Assembly: GCF_001429605.1 (NCBI RefSeq)
Contig: NZ_LMSS01000007.1
Location: 370,782-434,781 of the forward strand
Origin: Phycicoccus sp. Soil802
GTDB lineage: Bacteria > Actinomycetota > Actinomycetes > Actinomycetales > Dermatophilaceae
Direction of reading: 5' to 3'
DNA length: 64,000 bases
Shown: positions 17,696 to 26,557 of the stretch, in pieces
Numbering within the stretch: position 1 is the stretch's first letter
Layout of the letters: each line of letters begins with the position of its first letter
Notes under the pieces: model-generated
The model's database searches: none
The model's input: only the letters and a program-made list of their open reading frames with translations
Told to the model about the DNA's origin: nothing
Made by a program: the position numbers and the translations under genes

Positions 17696-18844
17696 TTACC
17701 ATTCGGCGAATGAGCCGTCGGTGTGCTGCCAGACAGGGTTGTGCCAGTCGTGGCTTTTCGCGTCCGCATGTCGCACGGCTGATTCGTCGATGTCAACGCC
17801 TAGTCCTGGGGCACTCCACAACGCGATGTTTCCGCCCATGAAATCGAAAGGGGACCGGTCCAGCACGTAGTCGAGGAGCTCTGCGGAGCCCTCGTTGTAG
17901 TGGATGCCGATCGACTGCTCCTGCAACAGGAAGTTGGGCGTGCTGAAGGCGACTTGCAGACTTGCGGCGAGGGCGAGCGGCCCCAACGGACAATGGGGCG
18001 CGAGGAGGGCTCCGAAGGTGTCAGCCAGCGAAGCGATCCGACGCACCTCAGAAATTCCTCCTGCGTGCGATAGGTCGGGTTGGGCCACCGCGATACCAGC
18101 ACGGAGTGCGGGCATGAAGTCCTGACGCGAGTACAGGCGCTCCCCTGTGGCGATCGGCACGGTGGTGGACTCAACGATGGTGCGTAGTTGGGCGGTGAGC
18201 TCCGGGACCACTGGCTCCTCCACGAACAGGGGGCGGGCCGGCTCAATGAGGTGCAGGAGTCGTCGGGCATCCGCGGGCCCGACCCGTCCGTGGAAATCGA
18301 CGGCGATGTCGACGTCGTTCCCGACTGCCTCCCTGACGCGGAAGACGCGCCCGGCGGCCTCGTCGAGGTCGCGGGGGCTTGCGGCACGGGGAAATGCGGC
18401 GGTGCCGTTCATCTTGACGGCAGTCAGCCCACTTTCGACAGCCGCCAGTGCCGCGTCGGCCACCTGCGCTGGCTCATCACCCCCGACCCAGCCGTAGACC
18501 CTCACCCGGTCGCGGACAGCGCCACCCAGCAGTTGATGCACAGGTGTATCGAGGCTTTTCCCCAAGATGTCCCACAGGGCTTGGTCCAGTCCCGCGACGG
18601 CGCTCGAAAGGATGGGCCCACCACGGTAGAAGCCACCCTTGGTGAGACGTTGCCAGTGCGCCTCGATGGTGCGTGGATCTCGTCCGATCAGGAGGTCCGC
18701 CATCTCGTGGACAGCAGACCGGACTGTGGATGCCCGACCCTCGACGACCGGTTCACCCCACCCGACCAGTCCCACATCGGTGGTCACCTTGCAGAACAAC
18801 CAGCGCGGGGGCACTTGGAAGGTCTCGACTGACACGACCTTCAC
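17696..18844 (-). CDS. dgoD: D-galactonate dehydratase-like enolase-superfamily enzyme
   Basis: The 382-residue product matches the length and motifs of DgoD: EPVVEGRA near the start, KMNGT with the general base, metal ligands in VDFHGR, FVEEPV and GERLYSR, then QPDLSHAGGI and APHCPLGPLAL with the catalytic histidine, QEQSIGIHYN, and a C-terminus ending FAEW. It would dehydrate galactonate to 2-keto-3-deoxygalactonate. GTG start at 18844 overlaps the SDR stop as GTGA. Related dehydratases for other aldonates exist, so galactonate is likely but not proven. Confidence 0.85.
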   Translation of the reverse strand: MKVVSVETFQVPPRWLFCKVTTDVGLVGWGEPVVEGRASTVRSAVHEMADLLIGRDPRTIEAHWQRLTKGGFYRGGPILSSAVAGLDQALWDILGKSLDTPVHQLLGGAVRDRVRVYGWVGGDEPAQVADAALAAVESGLTAVKMNGTAAFPRAASPRDLDEAAGRVFRVREAVGNDVDIAVDFHGRVGPADARRLLHLIEPARPLFVEEPVVPELTAQLRTIVESTTVPIATGERLYSRQDFMPALRAGIAVAQPDLSHAGGISEVRRIASLADTFGALLAPHCPLGPLALAASLQVAFSTPNFLLQEQSIGIHYNEGSAELLDYVLDRSPFDFMGGNIALWSAPGLGVDIDESAVRHADAKSHDWHNPVWQHTDGSFAEW

Positions 18845-19593
18845 GACGACTTCTTCCCAACGCTCCAACCCCCATCGACGGCCAATGATGCGCCGGTGAT
18901 GAAGGAGGCGTCTTCGCTGATCAGGAACGAAATGGCTGCTGCCACTTCGGCGGGTCGCCCCATCCGCCCGACCAACGTGGCGGAGGCGCTCTGCTTGCGA
19001 TCCTCCGGAGAGATCTGGTCCCACTGAGCCGTCAGCACTGGTCCCGGCACCACACAGTTGAACCGGACCGCACCCCCGTACTCAACGGCTAGTTGACGGG
19101 TGAGACCGGTAAGCCCCGCTTTGGTGGTGGCGTATCCCGGCACCCCGGGAAGCCCGAACCATGCGTGGACCGAGGCGACCATGACGACCGATCCGGTGCC
19201 GCTGCGTGCCAGGTCCGGCAGACATGCGCGCACGCCGTGAAAGGCGCCGGTGAGGTTGACGGCCAACTGGCGATTCCAGGATTCCACCGACAACTCGTGC
19301 AGGGGCAGCCCATCAGTGACCAGGGCGTTGGAAACCAAGGCGTCGACGGGTCCGAGCTCGCGGTGGACCAGGGCCATGGCTTCGGCCCAGGACGATTCGT
19401 CAGCCACATCGCAAAGAGCGAAGGTAGCCCGCCCTCCAGCAAGACGGATCTCGTCGGCAACCTTCGTGCCGCGCGGGTCGATGTCGAGGACTGCCACGCG
19501 GTACCCGTCGGCCGCCAAGCGGTGTGCGGCTGCCGCTCCGATTCCCTGAGCCGCGCCGGTGATGACAGCGGTCCGGTTCACTACGCGGCTCAC
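18841..19593 (-). CDS. SDR-family sugar 1-dehydrogenase candidate
   Basis: A classical 250-residue short-chain dehydrogenase: TGAAQGIG cofactor motif near the N-terminus, catalytic serine in MVASVHAW, YATTK catalytic pair, and the C-terminal GGW end. GTG start at 19593 overlaps the preceding gene's stop as GTGA and coincides with the beginning of family homology. In this operon the simplest role is oxidation of the aldose at C1 to the lactone, ahead of the SMP-30 lactonase. Position-based assignment; other sugar carbons or sugar alcohols are possible. Confidence 0.8.
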   Translation of the reverse strand: MSRVVNRTAVITGAAQGIGAAAAHRLAADGYRVAVLDIDPRGTKVADEIRLAGGRATFALCDVADESSWAEAMALVHRELGPVDALVSNALVTDGLPLHELSVESWNRQLAVNLTGAFHGVRACLPDLARSGTGSVVMVASVHAWFGLPGVPGYATTKAGLTGLTRQLAVEYGGAVRFNCVVPGPVLTAQWDQISPEDRKQSASATLVGRMGRPAEVAAAISFLISEDASFITGASLAVDGGWSVGKKSS

Positions 19594-20687
19594 CGCTGGG
19601 CCTCGTGGGCAGGCCGTGACATCGACTCGTTGCCCAAGCAGTGTCCCGAGCCGTACGACGTCCATCCCTGCGAGGACATGTGACCATCAGCGTGAACCGA
19701 CTCGATGTCGGGAGGCTGCCCCACCGTCGCTGCGCAGCGAAGGCGCATGGTCATCGACTCCCGCGGACTGAGACGGCGCAACGGCCCGAGCACCTCGAGT
19801 TCGACGATGTCAGCCGCCGGACGGAGGCCACCGAGGTTTGCGAGAGGCCTCGGTAGCGGGGTCTCCATCCACACTTCGGCCCGTGATCCACGATCGGGGT
19901 AGCTGGCGTCCACCTCGGGGCTGAACTGGATGGTCGACGTGGTCCCCCCGGCGAGGTGGGCGATCCAGCCCGACGCGTAGGGAAAGCCGAGCTTGCCGAC
20001 GACGCGCTGATGACGGATGAGGACCCGCCCGCCTTGGAGGACTTCGTGCTCGGGTGCCACGGTTCCAACTACAAGCGGGACAGCGTCCTCCCCGCCGGGT
20101 TCGATGGACAGGATCACACCACCGTCGTCCGGGCTTCCGGCTCGGCGCTGCGTCACATTCCACAAGGCCCAAGTCACCATACGGCTGCTTGAGTTGTGCG
20201 CTTCGAGCAGCAAGTCATAGGCCGACGAACTCGGCGCCACAGTGAACGTGCGCACGAGTCGCAAGCCCGTCCTGGGATCCGGCTCACTGGTCATCTCCAG
20301 GCTGACCGCACCGGAGTCATGCCGATCTACCCGCCACGCGTATGGGCCCGAATCGAGGATAGGGTCGGGTGGTCCCGGCCACTCGTCAGGACCGGACCAG
20401 CCCTGCGGCGCGGGCCAGGTCTTGTCTCCGCCGTAGTTGTTCCAGTCCCTCAGTTTCCCAGTCGTAGGAGCGGGGTTGTGCCCCTCAACAGGGTGGAGCT
20501 GGTCATCGAGCAGGGCGGCGTTGCGCCACAACGTTTCTTCGCCAGCGACGGTCACGGACAGGAGTCGCCCTCCGAGTGCCGGCACGAATCCGAGGCGTAC
20601 CTGCCCGTTGTTCAGCCACACCACGTCTGGACGTGCTGAGGGCGTCCCGTCGTCGATGACTACGGAAACCTGTGACGCCGAGGTCAC
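19590..20687 (-). CDS. DUF4380/aldose-epimerase-like protein
   Basis: A 365-residue protein of the galactose-mutarotase-like beta-sandwich type: WLNNGQVRLGFVPALGGRLL at about 24-43, LWRNAALLDDQL, GGDKTWPAPQGW, and DGGVILSIEPG. These match the DUF4380 group, whose biochemistry is not established. No signal peptide, so cytoplasmic. GTG start overlapping the dehydrogenase stop, and GTGA overlap into the SDR gene. In context it may supply the right anomer to the dehydrogenase or bind a sugar intermediate. Confidence 0.7.
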   Translation of the reverse strand: MTSASQVSVVIDDGTPSARPDVVWLNNGQVRLGFVPALGGRLLSVTVAGEETLWRNAALLDDQLHPVEGHNPAPTTGKLRDWNNYGGDKTWPAPQGWSGPDEWPGPPDPILDSGPYAWRVDRHDSGAVSLEMTSEPDPRTGLRLVRTFTVAPSSSAYDLLLEAHNSSSRMVTWALWNVTQRRAGSPDDGGVILSIEPGGEDAVPLVVGTVAPEHEVLQGGRVLIRHQRVVGKLGFPYASGWIAHLAGGTTSTIQFSPEVDASYPDRGSRAEVWMETPLPRPLANLGGLRPAADIVELEVLGPLRRLSPRESMTMRLRCAATVGQPPDIESVHADGHMSSQGWTSYGSGHCLGNESMSRPAHEAQR

Positions 20688-21799
20688 GGCGCCTCATCTG
20701 CGACGAAAACCACTTTGCCCTTGCTCGCGCCCGCGGCGAGGCCGAATGCTTCCTGCGCTTGGCTGAGCGGAAAGAGATCGCTGACGATCCGCTCGGGACG
20801 TAGGTCCCAACGGACCAGGTTGACGGCAAGCTCACTCATGGCTTGAAGGGAAGTCACCCACGAGGCATGCAACGTGAGCTGCTTGTGCAGCAAGGTGTCT
20901 GACACTTCGGTCTCAAGGCGGCCTCCTTCTCCGACGAGGGAGACGTGTCCCCATTCGCCGGCGGCTTCGATGGCCGTCGACCTCCCCAGGACAGAACCAG
21001 ATGCGTCGATCGTGAACGCGAACCCATGGCCTGCTGAGGCCTCTTCCAGGGCGGCTACGACATGGTCGTCGGCAGGGAGAGTCCGGTCGAAGAGGCCGAG
21101 AGTGTCGGCCCACGCTCGACGTTCTGCCGATGGTTCGACACCTACGACCCGCCGAGCCCCCATCCCCTTGCCGATCATGCAAGCGGCCAGTCCAACCGGG
21201 CCCAGCCCAACGACCAAGAGGTCGCCGTCGCCGTTGACGCGGATACGCCGCAGGCCTTCGTATGCCGTGCCGAAGCCGCATGCGATGAGTGCGCCATCGA
21301 CGTAGGAGAGTTCATCGGGCAGTGGGACGAGGGTCCGCTCCTCGGCGAGTAGGTATGGCGCGTTGCCACCGTCGCGCTGCCAGCCGTAGGCCTCGCGAGA
21401 GGGCGAGGAACAACTGATGTAGAAGCCGCGGCGACAGTTGTCGCAGAGCCCGCAGCCCGCGATGTGGTACACGATGACGCGGTCTCCGACGCGGAACCGC
21501 CGACAGTCGGGTCCGACTGCGAGGACCCGGCCAGACGGTTCGTGGCCTGAGACGACTCCGTGGTACGCCGGGCCATCCAGTCCTTTGTGGGACTTGTAGC
21601 CGCGGTAGATGTAGCCGATGTCGCTACCGCAGATGCCGGAGGCGCCGACCTCGACCAGAACCTGACCGGGGCCCGGGGTCGGCACGGGGATGGTGCGGGT
21701 CTCGGTGGTCGAGTCGCCCGGCAGAAAGATCCCCGGCATGCTCGCCGGTAGTGGCTTGGATGGGGTGTCATTCATGGAGCGTTCAAACCTTCTCTTCAT
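20684..21799 (-). CDS. Zinc-dependent MDR alcohol/polyol dehydrogenase
   Basis: About 370 residues with the MDR zinc-enzyme layout: GICGSDIGY with the catalytic cysteine, GHEPSG with the zinc histidine, the structural zinc cluster CGLCDNCRRGFYISC, and the Rossmann motif GLGPVGLA. It probably oxidises a hydroxyl of a sugar or polyol entering through the importer encoded just upstream. Start may be 21799 or the in-frame ATG 24 bases later, which has AGAAGG further ahead. Its presence beside a separate SDR suggests that the operon takes a sugar alcohol or modified sugar and not only free galactose. Confidence 0.85.
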   Translation of the reverse strand: MKRRFERSMNDTPSKPLPASMPGIFLPGDSTTETRTIPVPTPGPGQVLVEVGASGICGSDIGYIYRGYKSHKGLDGPAYHGVVSGHEPSGRVLAVGPDCRRFRVGDRVIVYHIAGCGLCDNCRRGFYISCSSPSREAYGWQRDGGNAPYLLAEERTLVPLPDELSYVDGALIACGFGTAYEGLRRIRVNGDGDLLVVGLGPVGLAACMIGKGMGARRVVGVEPSAERRAWADTLGLFDRTLPADDHVVAALEEASAGHGFAFTIDASGSVLGRSTAIEAAGEWGHVSLVGEGGRLETEVSDTLLHKQLTLHASWVTSLQAMSELAVNLVRWDLRPERIVSDLFPLSQAQEAFGLAAGASKGKVVFVADEAP

Positions 21800-21858
21800 G
21801 TGACGGCTGGCGCCGCACGCTGTGGACAGTCGGGTGCACCGAGCTGATGAACAGGCGG

Positions 21859-22860
21859 TCAGTCCCCACGCCGGCCGGTACGGTTCCCCAGGACGGTGTT
21901 GACCAGGACGGCGGCCACGATGAGCAAGCCGCGAACGACGTCCTGGAAGAACGAGTTCACGCCGAGCAGGACGAGGCCATTGCCAATCACAGCGATGAAC
22001 AGGACGCCCAGCAGCGTGCCCAGCATGGAGCCTCGGCCGCCCTGTAGAGCCGTTCCACCGACGACGACGGCGGCGATGACCGAGAACTCCAGGCCGGAGG
22101 CCGCGCCGCTGTTGCCTGACGCAAGACGGCCGGCGACGACGATGCCCAGCAGGGCCGCCATGAGCCCGCTCGTGGCAAACAGAATCACGCGAATCTTGAG
22201 GACGTTGATCCCAGAGAGGTTGGCGGCGCGAGCGTTCCCGCCGACCGCGTACACCGAACGACCGTAGGTGGTTGCTCGAGCCACGAAAACGAAAACGGCA
22301 AAGAGCAAGAACATCACCAGTGCAGCCGTCGGTATGGGACCGATCTTGCCTCCAAGCACGTCAAGCAGGCCGTTCGGCTTGATGGGCACCGGCAACGCGT
22401 CTGTCATGAACTGTGCCAAGCCGCGCAGGCTGCTCCACAGGCCGAGGGTGACGATGAAGGACGGAACGCCAAAGCGTCCACGCAACCAGCCTGCCGCGGC
22501 TCCGACGAGCAGACCCCCGATGAGGGTGAGCAGTACCGCCAAGGGCAGCGGGAACCCCCACGGGCCGGCCATCTTGGCGAGCATGACCCCCCAGAAGGCC
22601 ACTGCCGGTCCCACACTGATGTCAATCTCTCCGGCAACGATGACCAGCGTGCCCGCCCAGGCCACGATCCCGACGAGGGCGGCGTCTCCGAGGATGTTCC
22701 ACATGTTCGAGACCGTGGCGAAACTGTCCGTCGTGACCGCGAGGACGATGACGAGCAGGACGAGAGCGATGGTCAGTCCGCCCTCGTTGAGCTGTTGGGC
22801 CGTCAGGGTGCGGCCGCGCTCGGTCGTCTGTGCCTCTCGGCGGAATGTCAGAGTGGGCAT
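21859..22860 (-). CDS. Sugar ABC transporter permease, RbsC type (CUT2)
   Basis: A 333-residue permease of the ribose/xylose class with about nine hydrophobic segments; typical phrases are GEIDISVGPAVAF, FIVTLGLWSSLRGLAQ, YAVGGNARAANLSGI and VVVGGTALQGGRGS. Start 22860 follows AGGAGAGAAGGA. Together with the tandem ATPase and binding protein immediately upstream it forms a complete CUT2 importer for a monosaccharide or polyol. Confidence 0.92.
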   Translation of the reverse strand: MPTLTFRREAQTTERGRTLTAQQLNEGGLTIALVLLVIVLAVTTDSFATVSNMWNILGDAALVGIVAWAGTLVIVAGEIDISVGPAVAFWGVMLAKMAGPWGFPLPLAVLLTLIGGLLVGAAAGWLRGRFGVPSFIVTLGLWSSLRGLAQFMTDALPVPIKPNGLLDVLGGKIGPIPTAALVMFLLFAVFVFVARATTYGRSVYAVGGNARAANLSGINVLKIRVILFATSGLMAALLGIVVAGRLASGNSGAASGLEFSVIAAVVVGGTALQGGRGSMLGTLLGVLFIAVIGNGLVLLGVNSFFQDVVRGLLIVAAVLVNTVLGNRTGRRGD

Positions 22861-22877
22861 TGGTCCTTCTCTCCTGG

Positions 22878-24380
22878 TCATGCGGGTTCGGCGATCGCCG
22901 CGAGCAGTAGCTGGTCGGTCTCGATGGCAGGCGCGGTGTGCTCCGCGGTAATGAGCCCGCCGTTGAGCACGACGACCCGGTCGCAGACCAGGTTGAGCTC
23001 CTCCATCTCGCTCGAGACGAAGACCACCGCCTTGCCCGAGCGCGCGAGCGACCGCAGAAGCTCGTAGATCTGCTGCTTGGCCATCACGTCCACGCCACGC
23101 GTTGGCTCGTCGAGCAGCAGAATGCTGCTTCCCGCGTGCAGCCACCGACCGATGACCACCTTCTGCTGATTGCCGCCGCTGAGGGCACCGATGGGTGTCG
23201 AGGACGAAGCGCTCTTGATCGACATCGCCTCCATGGCCTGGACGGCGGCGCGCTTGACACGGTCTGAGGACAAGACCCCAGCGGTGGCGACCTTGGTGAA
23301 GTCCGACATGACGAGGTTCTCGTCGAGGCCGAGCTCGGGCACGATGCCATCGGTCTTGCGGTCTTCCGGCGTCAAACCAACTCCGAGACGTTGAGCGAAT
23401 CTGTGGCCTCGGCCGTGCGATGCGGTCCCATTTACTGTGACCGTGCCAGAGTCGGGGTTTCGGACACCGGCGATGACCTGCAGCAGCTCGGTTCGGCCCG
23501 ACCCGAGGACTCCGGCGATGCCGAGTACCTCGCCGGGCCGCACGTCCAGGTCGATCCCGTGAAGTTTGGGTTCGACGACCAGACCACGTACCTCAACAAC
23601 GGGAGGGCCAGCCGCGAGCGGGACTTGGACCCGTTCTGCGTCCTCACCCGCGACCCCCAGCATCATGTCGACCATCTCCCGGGTCGTGCGTTCAGCGATA
23701 GGGAACGTGGCGACAACCTCTCCGTTGCGCATGACCGTTGCGCTATCGGCGATGCGCCTGATCTCCGAGACGCGGTGGCTGACGTAGACCACGGCAACGC
23801 CGGACTGTTTGATTGTCGCTACCGCCTCCAGGACACGGTCCACCTCGGCGGCGGCTAGAGAACTGGTGGGCTCGTCGAGGATCAGAACCCTTGGACTGCG
23901 GCTCATCGACCGGGCAATCTCCACCATCTGCTGGTCGGCGATCGAGATGTCGCCGACCCACGCCCTGGGATCCACGCGGACCCCAAGGCGGGACAGGGCC
24001 TCGTCTGCCTTCTCGAGCATCAACCGTCGGTCGATGCGTCCTCCACGCATCGGCCACTCGCCCATGAACATGTTCTCGGCCACGGTCAGCTCGGGAATGA
24101 GACTAAGTTCCTGGTACACCGTGCGCACCCCGAGGCGCTGGGCGTCGGACACGTTGGGGCGCTCGAGCCGCTTTCCGCCGATGACGACCTGACCGCCCTC
24201 TGGAGACTCTGCACCCGCAAGGAGGCGGATCAGTGTCGACTTCCCTGCTCCGTTCTTGCCCAAGAGTGCGCGGACCTCACCGACGCCGATGCTGAAGTCG
24301 ACACCTCGCAGCGCGTGGATCCCTCCGTAGGTCTTCGAGACTCCTGTTACTTCGGCGGCGTTCGGGGACACAGTGCTCAT
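22878..24380 (-). CDS. Sugar ABC transporter tandem ATPase, RbsA/XylG type
   Basis: About 500 residues carrying two ABC domains in one chain, as in RbsA and XylG. Domain 1 has Walker A LLGKNGAGKSTLI and Walker B VLILDEPTSSL; its signature is the weak DISIADQQMVE. Domain 2 has the degenerate Walker A GSGRTELL, signature LSGGNQQKV and LLLDEPTRGVD. That asymmetry is normal in this class. ATG 24380 is preferred (AGGTGA ahead), GTG 24389 is possible. It energises import by the neighbouring permease. Confidence 0.92.
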   Translation of the reverse strand: MSTVSPNAAEVTGVSKTYGGIHALRGVDFSIGVGEVRALLGKNGAGKSTLIRLLAGAESPEGGQVVIGGKRLERPNVSDAQRLGVRTVYQELSLIPELTVAENMFMGEWPMRGGRIDRRLMLEKADEALSRLGVRVDPRAWVGDISIADQQMVEIARSMSRSPRVLILDEPTSSLAAAEVDRVLEAVATIKQSGVAVVYVSHRVSEIRRIADSATVMRNGEVVATFPIAERTTREMVDMMLGVAGEDAERVQVPLAAGPPVVEVRGLVVEPKLHGIDLDVRPGEVLGIAGVLGSGRTELLQVIAGVRNPDSGTVTVNGTASHGRGHRFAQRLGVGLTPEDRKTDGIVPELGLDENLVMSDFTKVATAGVLSSDRVKRAAVQAMEAMSIKSASSSTPIGALSGGNQQKVVIGRWLHAGSSILLLDEPTRGVDVMAKQQIYELLRSLARSGKAVVFVSSEMEELNLVCDRVVVLNGGLITAEHTAPAIETDQLLLAAIAEPA

Positions 24381-24421
24381 CTCTTTCACCTAGATCGGTC
24401 AGGCCGAGCGGCTTGGTTCGA

Positions 24422-25426
24422 TCACGGGATGCCGTCGGCGTGGGCGGTCAACCACGAGGAGGCATCCTCCGGACTGGTGTAGATGTCCACCGGAACTGGC
24501 ACGACGACCTTGGAGGGCTTCTTGCCGTCGATGATCTCCAACGCCGCCTTGATGGCCGCCTTGCCCATGACCTGCCCGCCGATGTCCACCTGTGCCTTCA
24601 GAACGGTGTTGTCCTTGAGCGCATTGGCGATGTCGGTCGTCATGTCGCCACCGAAGACCACTGTCTTCCCCACGCGGTTGGCGTTGCGCACCGCCTTGAC
24701 CGAACCAATGGTGGCGTCGCCGTACTCACCCATGATGGCGTCCAGGCTGCTGTTGGCAGTCAGGATGTTCTGAGCGGCGGTCAACGAGGCGGAGGCGTCC
24801 CCGCCCTTCTGGTTTGCCACGATCCGGTAGTTCACGCCATCGGCCTTGAGGGCCTGTTCAAAGCCCTTGCGACGTTCGATGCACACCTCGACGAACTCAC
24901 AGTTGACCACGCCGATCGTCGGGTTGGCGATGCCCTTGCTCTTGAAGTAGTCGGCAGCGGCCTTACCGAGCTTGGCGCCGAACTCGATCGGGTCGCCCAA
25001 CGTGTAGGCGGAGACATACTTCGACATCTCCGGCTCTTGGATGCATGTGTTGTAGCAGATGACCGGGATGTTGGCGTCGTGTGCCTGCTTGATCGCTGGC
25101 ACCGACGCGGTCGCGGAGGATGCGGAGAGCAGAATGGCCTTCACCTGCTGCCCGACAAGGGTCTGCATGAAGCTCGATTCCTTGCTGGCGTCATCCTGTG
25201 CGTTGGTCTCCACGATCTTCACCTTGGTTCCCGCCGCATTGGCGCCCGCGTCGATACCCTTGCGGACACCTCCATAGAAGCCTTGGGTGTCCAAGTAGAT
25301 GACACCCACCTTGACTTCCTTTGGGGCAGAACCGCCGCCTGAGTCCGATCCACACGCAGCCAGTGCTGCGGTGCCGACGATCAGGGTGGTTGCCACGGTG
25401 ATCATCCTGGAGAGTGCTCGTGCCAC
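24422..25426 (-). CDS. Sugar-binding lipoprotein, RbsB type (CUT2)
   Basis: A 334-residue periplasmic-type sugar-binding protein with lipobox LAAC (Cys 25) and a Gly/Ser linker. The binding fold begins KVGVIYLDTQGFYGG, with VETNAQDDASKESS and IVANQKGGDAS further on. GTG start after AAGAGGAG. First gene of the oxidative sugar operon and 191 bases behind the AraC regulator gene. The ligand is a monosaccharide or polyol; galactose-type sugar is inferred from the enzymes downstream. Confidence 0.9.
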   Translation of the reverse strand: MARALSRMITVATTLIVGTAALAACGSDSGGGSAPKEVKVGVIYLDTQGFYGGVRKGIDAGANAAGTKVKIVETNAQDDASKESSFMQTLVGQQVKAILLSASSATASVPAIKQAHDANIPVICYNTCIQEPEMSKYVSAYTLGDPIEFGAKLGKAAADYFKSKGIANPTIGVVNCEFVEVCIERRKGFEQALKADGVNYRIVANQKGGDASASLTAAQNILTANSSLDAIMGEYGDATIGSVKAVRNANRVGKTVVFGGDMTTDIANALKDNTVLKAQVDIGGQVMGKAAIKAALEIIDGKKPSKVVVPVPVDIYTSPEDASSWLTAHADGIP

Positions 25427-25576
25427 TGGATACTCCTCTTTGAGTTCGAAGTGGTCCGCGTCCTCACGGCCGGCGCTGGTCAAGGGACAGTCGGTATCCC
25501 TGAGACTCCGGTGAAGCGGATCGCTTTCACGCTATGACGGAATGAGGAGCGTCGATGAGGGTCAAACCGACTGCGT

Positions 25577-25617
25577 AACTGGACGTTTGGACGATCGAAT
25601 CGTCGAACCGTCCAGTT
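25577..25617 (-). terminator. Long imperfect stem-loop behind the AraC gene
   Basis: AACTGGACG...ATCGTC on the left pairs with GAACGATT-like sequence on the right: the arms AACTGGACG and CGTCCAGTT match perfectly and the inner arms match with one bulge and one mismatch around a 3-base centre, about 19 pairs in all. It begins at the stop codon of the AraC gene, so a terminator is likely, but there is no T run; as a dyad between regulator and operon it could also be an operator. Confidence 0.5.
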
Positions 25618-26486
25618 CAGCCCTTGGCGCCCGAGCGATATTCGGAGGGAGTGCTGCCGTGTGTTGCGCGGAACTTCCGAGAGAAGTAGAAGGCATCTGC
25701 ATACCCGACGCGGCGGGCGATGGTCGACACGGGCAGGTCCGTCGTGTCGAGCAGCTCGCGAGCAGCAGACATGCGCAAACGGGTCTGATACTCGGCTGGT
25801 CCGCAACCCACCGTCTTTCGGAACAGCGCCGAGAGATGAGATGCGGACAGCCCGACCGCGGCAGCGAGATCTCCAACACTGATGGCGGTGGTCAGCTCCT
25901 GCTGAAGCTTCGTTGTCGCGAGCGCCACCGGGTCTGGACGGCCAGCTGGGGCTCGGTGTCGTCCGCTGGTCAACGAAGCGAAGAGGTGCCAGGCCGCGCC
26001 CGATGCGATCGCTAACGAGCTAGGTGATTCGTCAGTCTCGAAAGCCCTGATGGCCTCATCGACCAGTGCCACCGCTTGCGAAAGTCGTGGTACCGCGACG
26101 ACCGGCCGGCTGGAACTGACCTCCAACGCCGCCAGGAGTTCTGGCACCGCCGAACCCGTGGCGTGCAACCACCAGGCGGACCAGGGCGCCGCCTCGTCGG
26201 CCCCGTACACATGCGCCTCCCCGGGCGCGATGACCAACGCGGTCCCGGGAGTCACCCGGTGTTGGCCACCGCCGATGCGGCACCAGCCTTCACCCTCTGC
26301 GCAGATGATGACTATTGCCTGGCGCGCACCGTGAGGTCGACTGCGCTCGTGACCTGTCGCGTGAGGAAAATACCCACAATCCGTCACCAGTAGCGATCGG
26401 GTCAATGGGCGCTCGACAGCCGAGGCTGCAACGCGGGGAGGCAACACTCTCAGCCGCTCACCGAGAAATCCGGATCTCCGTTCCAC
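25617..26486 (-). CDS. AraC-family transcriptional regulator
   Basis: A 289-residue regulator with an N-terminal cupin ligand domain (IVIICAEGEGWCRIGGGQH, PGTALVIAPGEAHVYGAD) and a C-terminal AraC DNA-binding domain (ISVGDLAAAVGLSASHLSAL; VSTIARRVGYADAFYFSRKF). GTG start at 26486. It stands directly upstream of, and in the same direction as, the ten-gene oxidative sugar operon, so it is its likely activator; the architecture is that of RhaS/AraC-type sugar sensors. Effector unknown. Confidence 0.85.
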   Translation of the reverse strand: MERRSGFLGERLRVLPPRVAASAVERPLTRSLLVTDCGYFPHATGHERSRPHGARQAIVIICAEGEGWCRIGGGQHRVTPGTALVIAPGEAHVYGADEAAPWSAWWLHATGSAVPELLAALEVSSSRPVVAVPRLSQAVALVDEAIRAFETDESPSSLAIASGAAWHLFASLTSGRHRAPAGRPDPVALATTKLQQELTTAISVGDLAAAVGLSASHLSALFRKTVGCGPAEYQTRLRMSAARELLDTTDLPVSTIARRVGYADAFYFSRKFRATHGSTPSEYRSGAKG

Positions 26487-26557
26487 GATCGAAGCGTAGC
26501 TATCTCTGTTGCCACGCCTAACCGGTCAGGACGTTGGCACGGCGCCGATTCGAGTCG

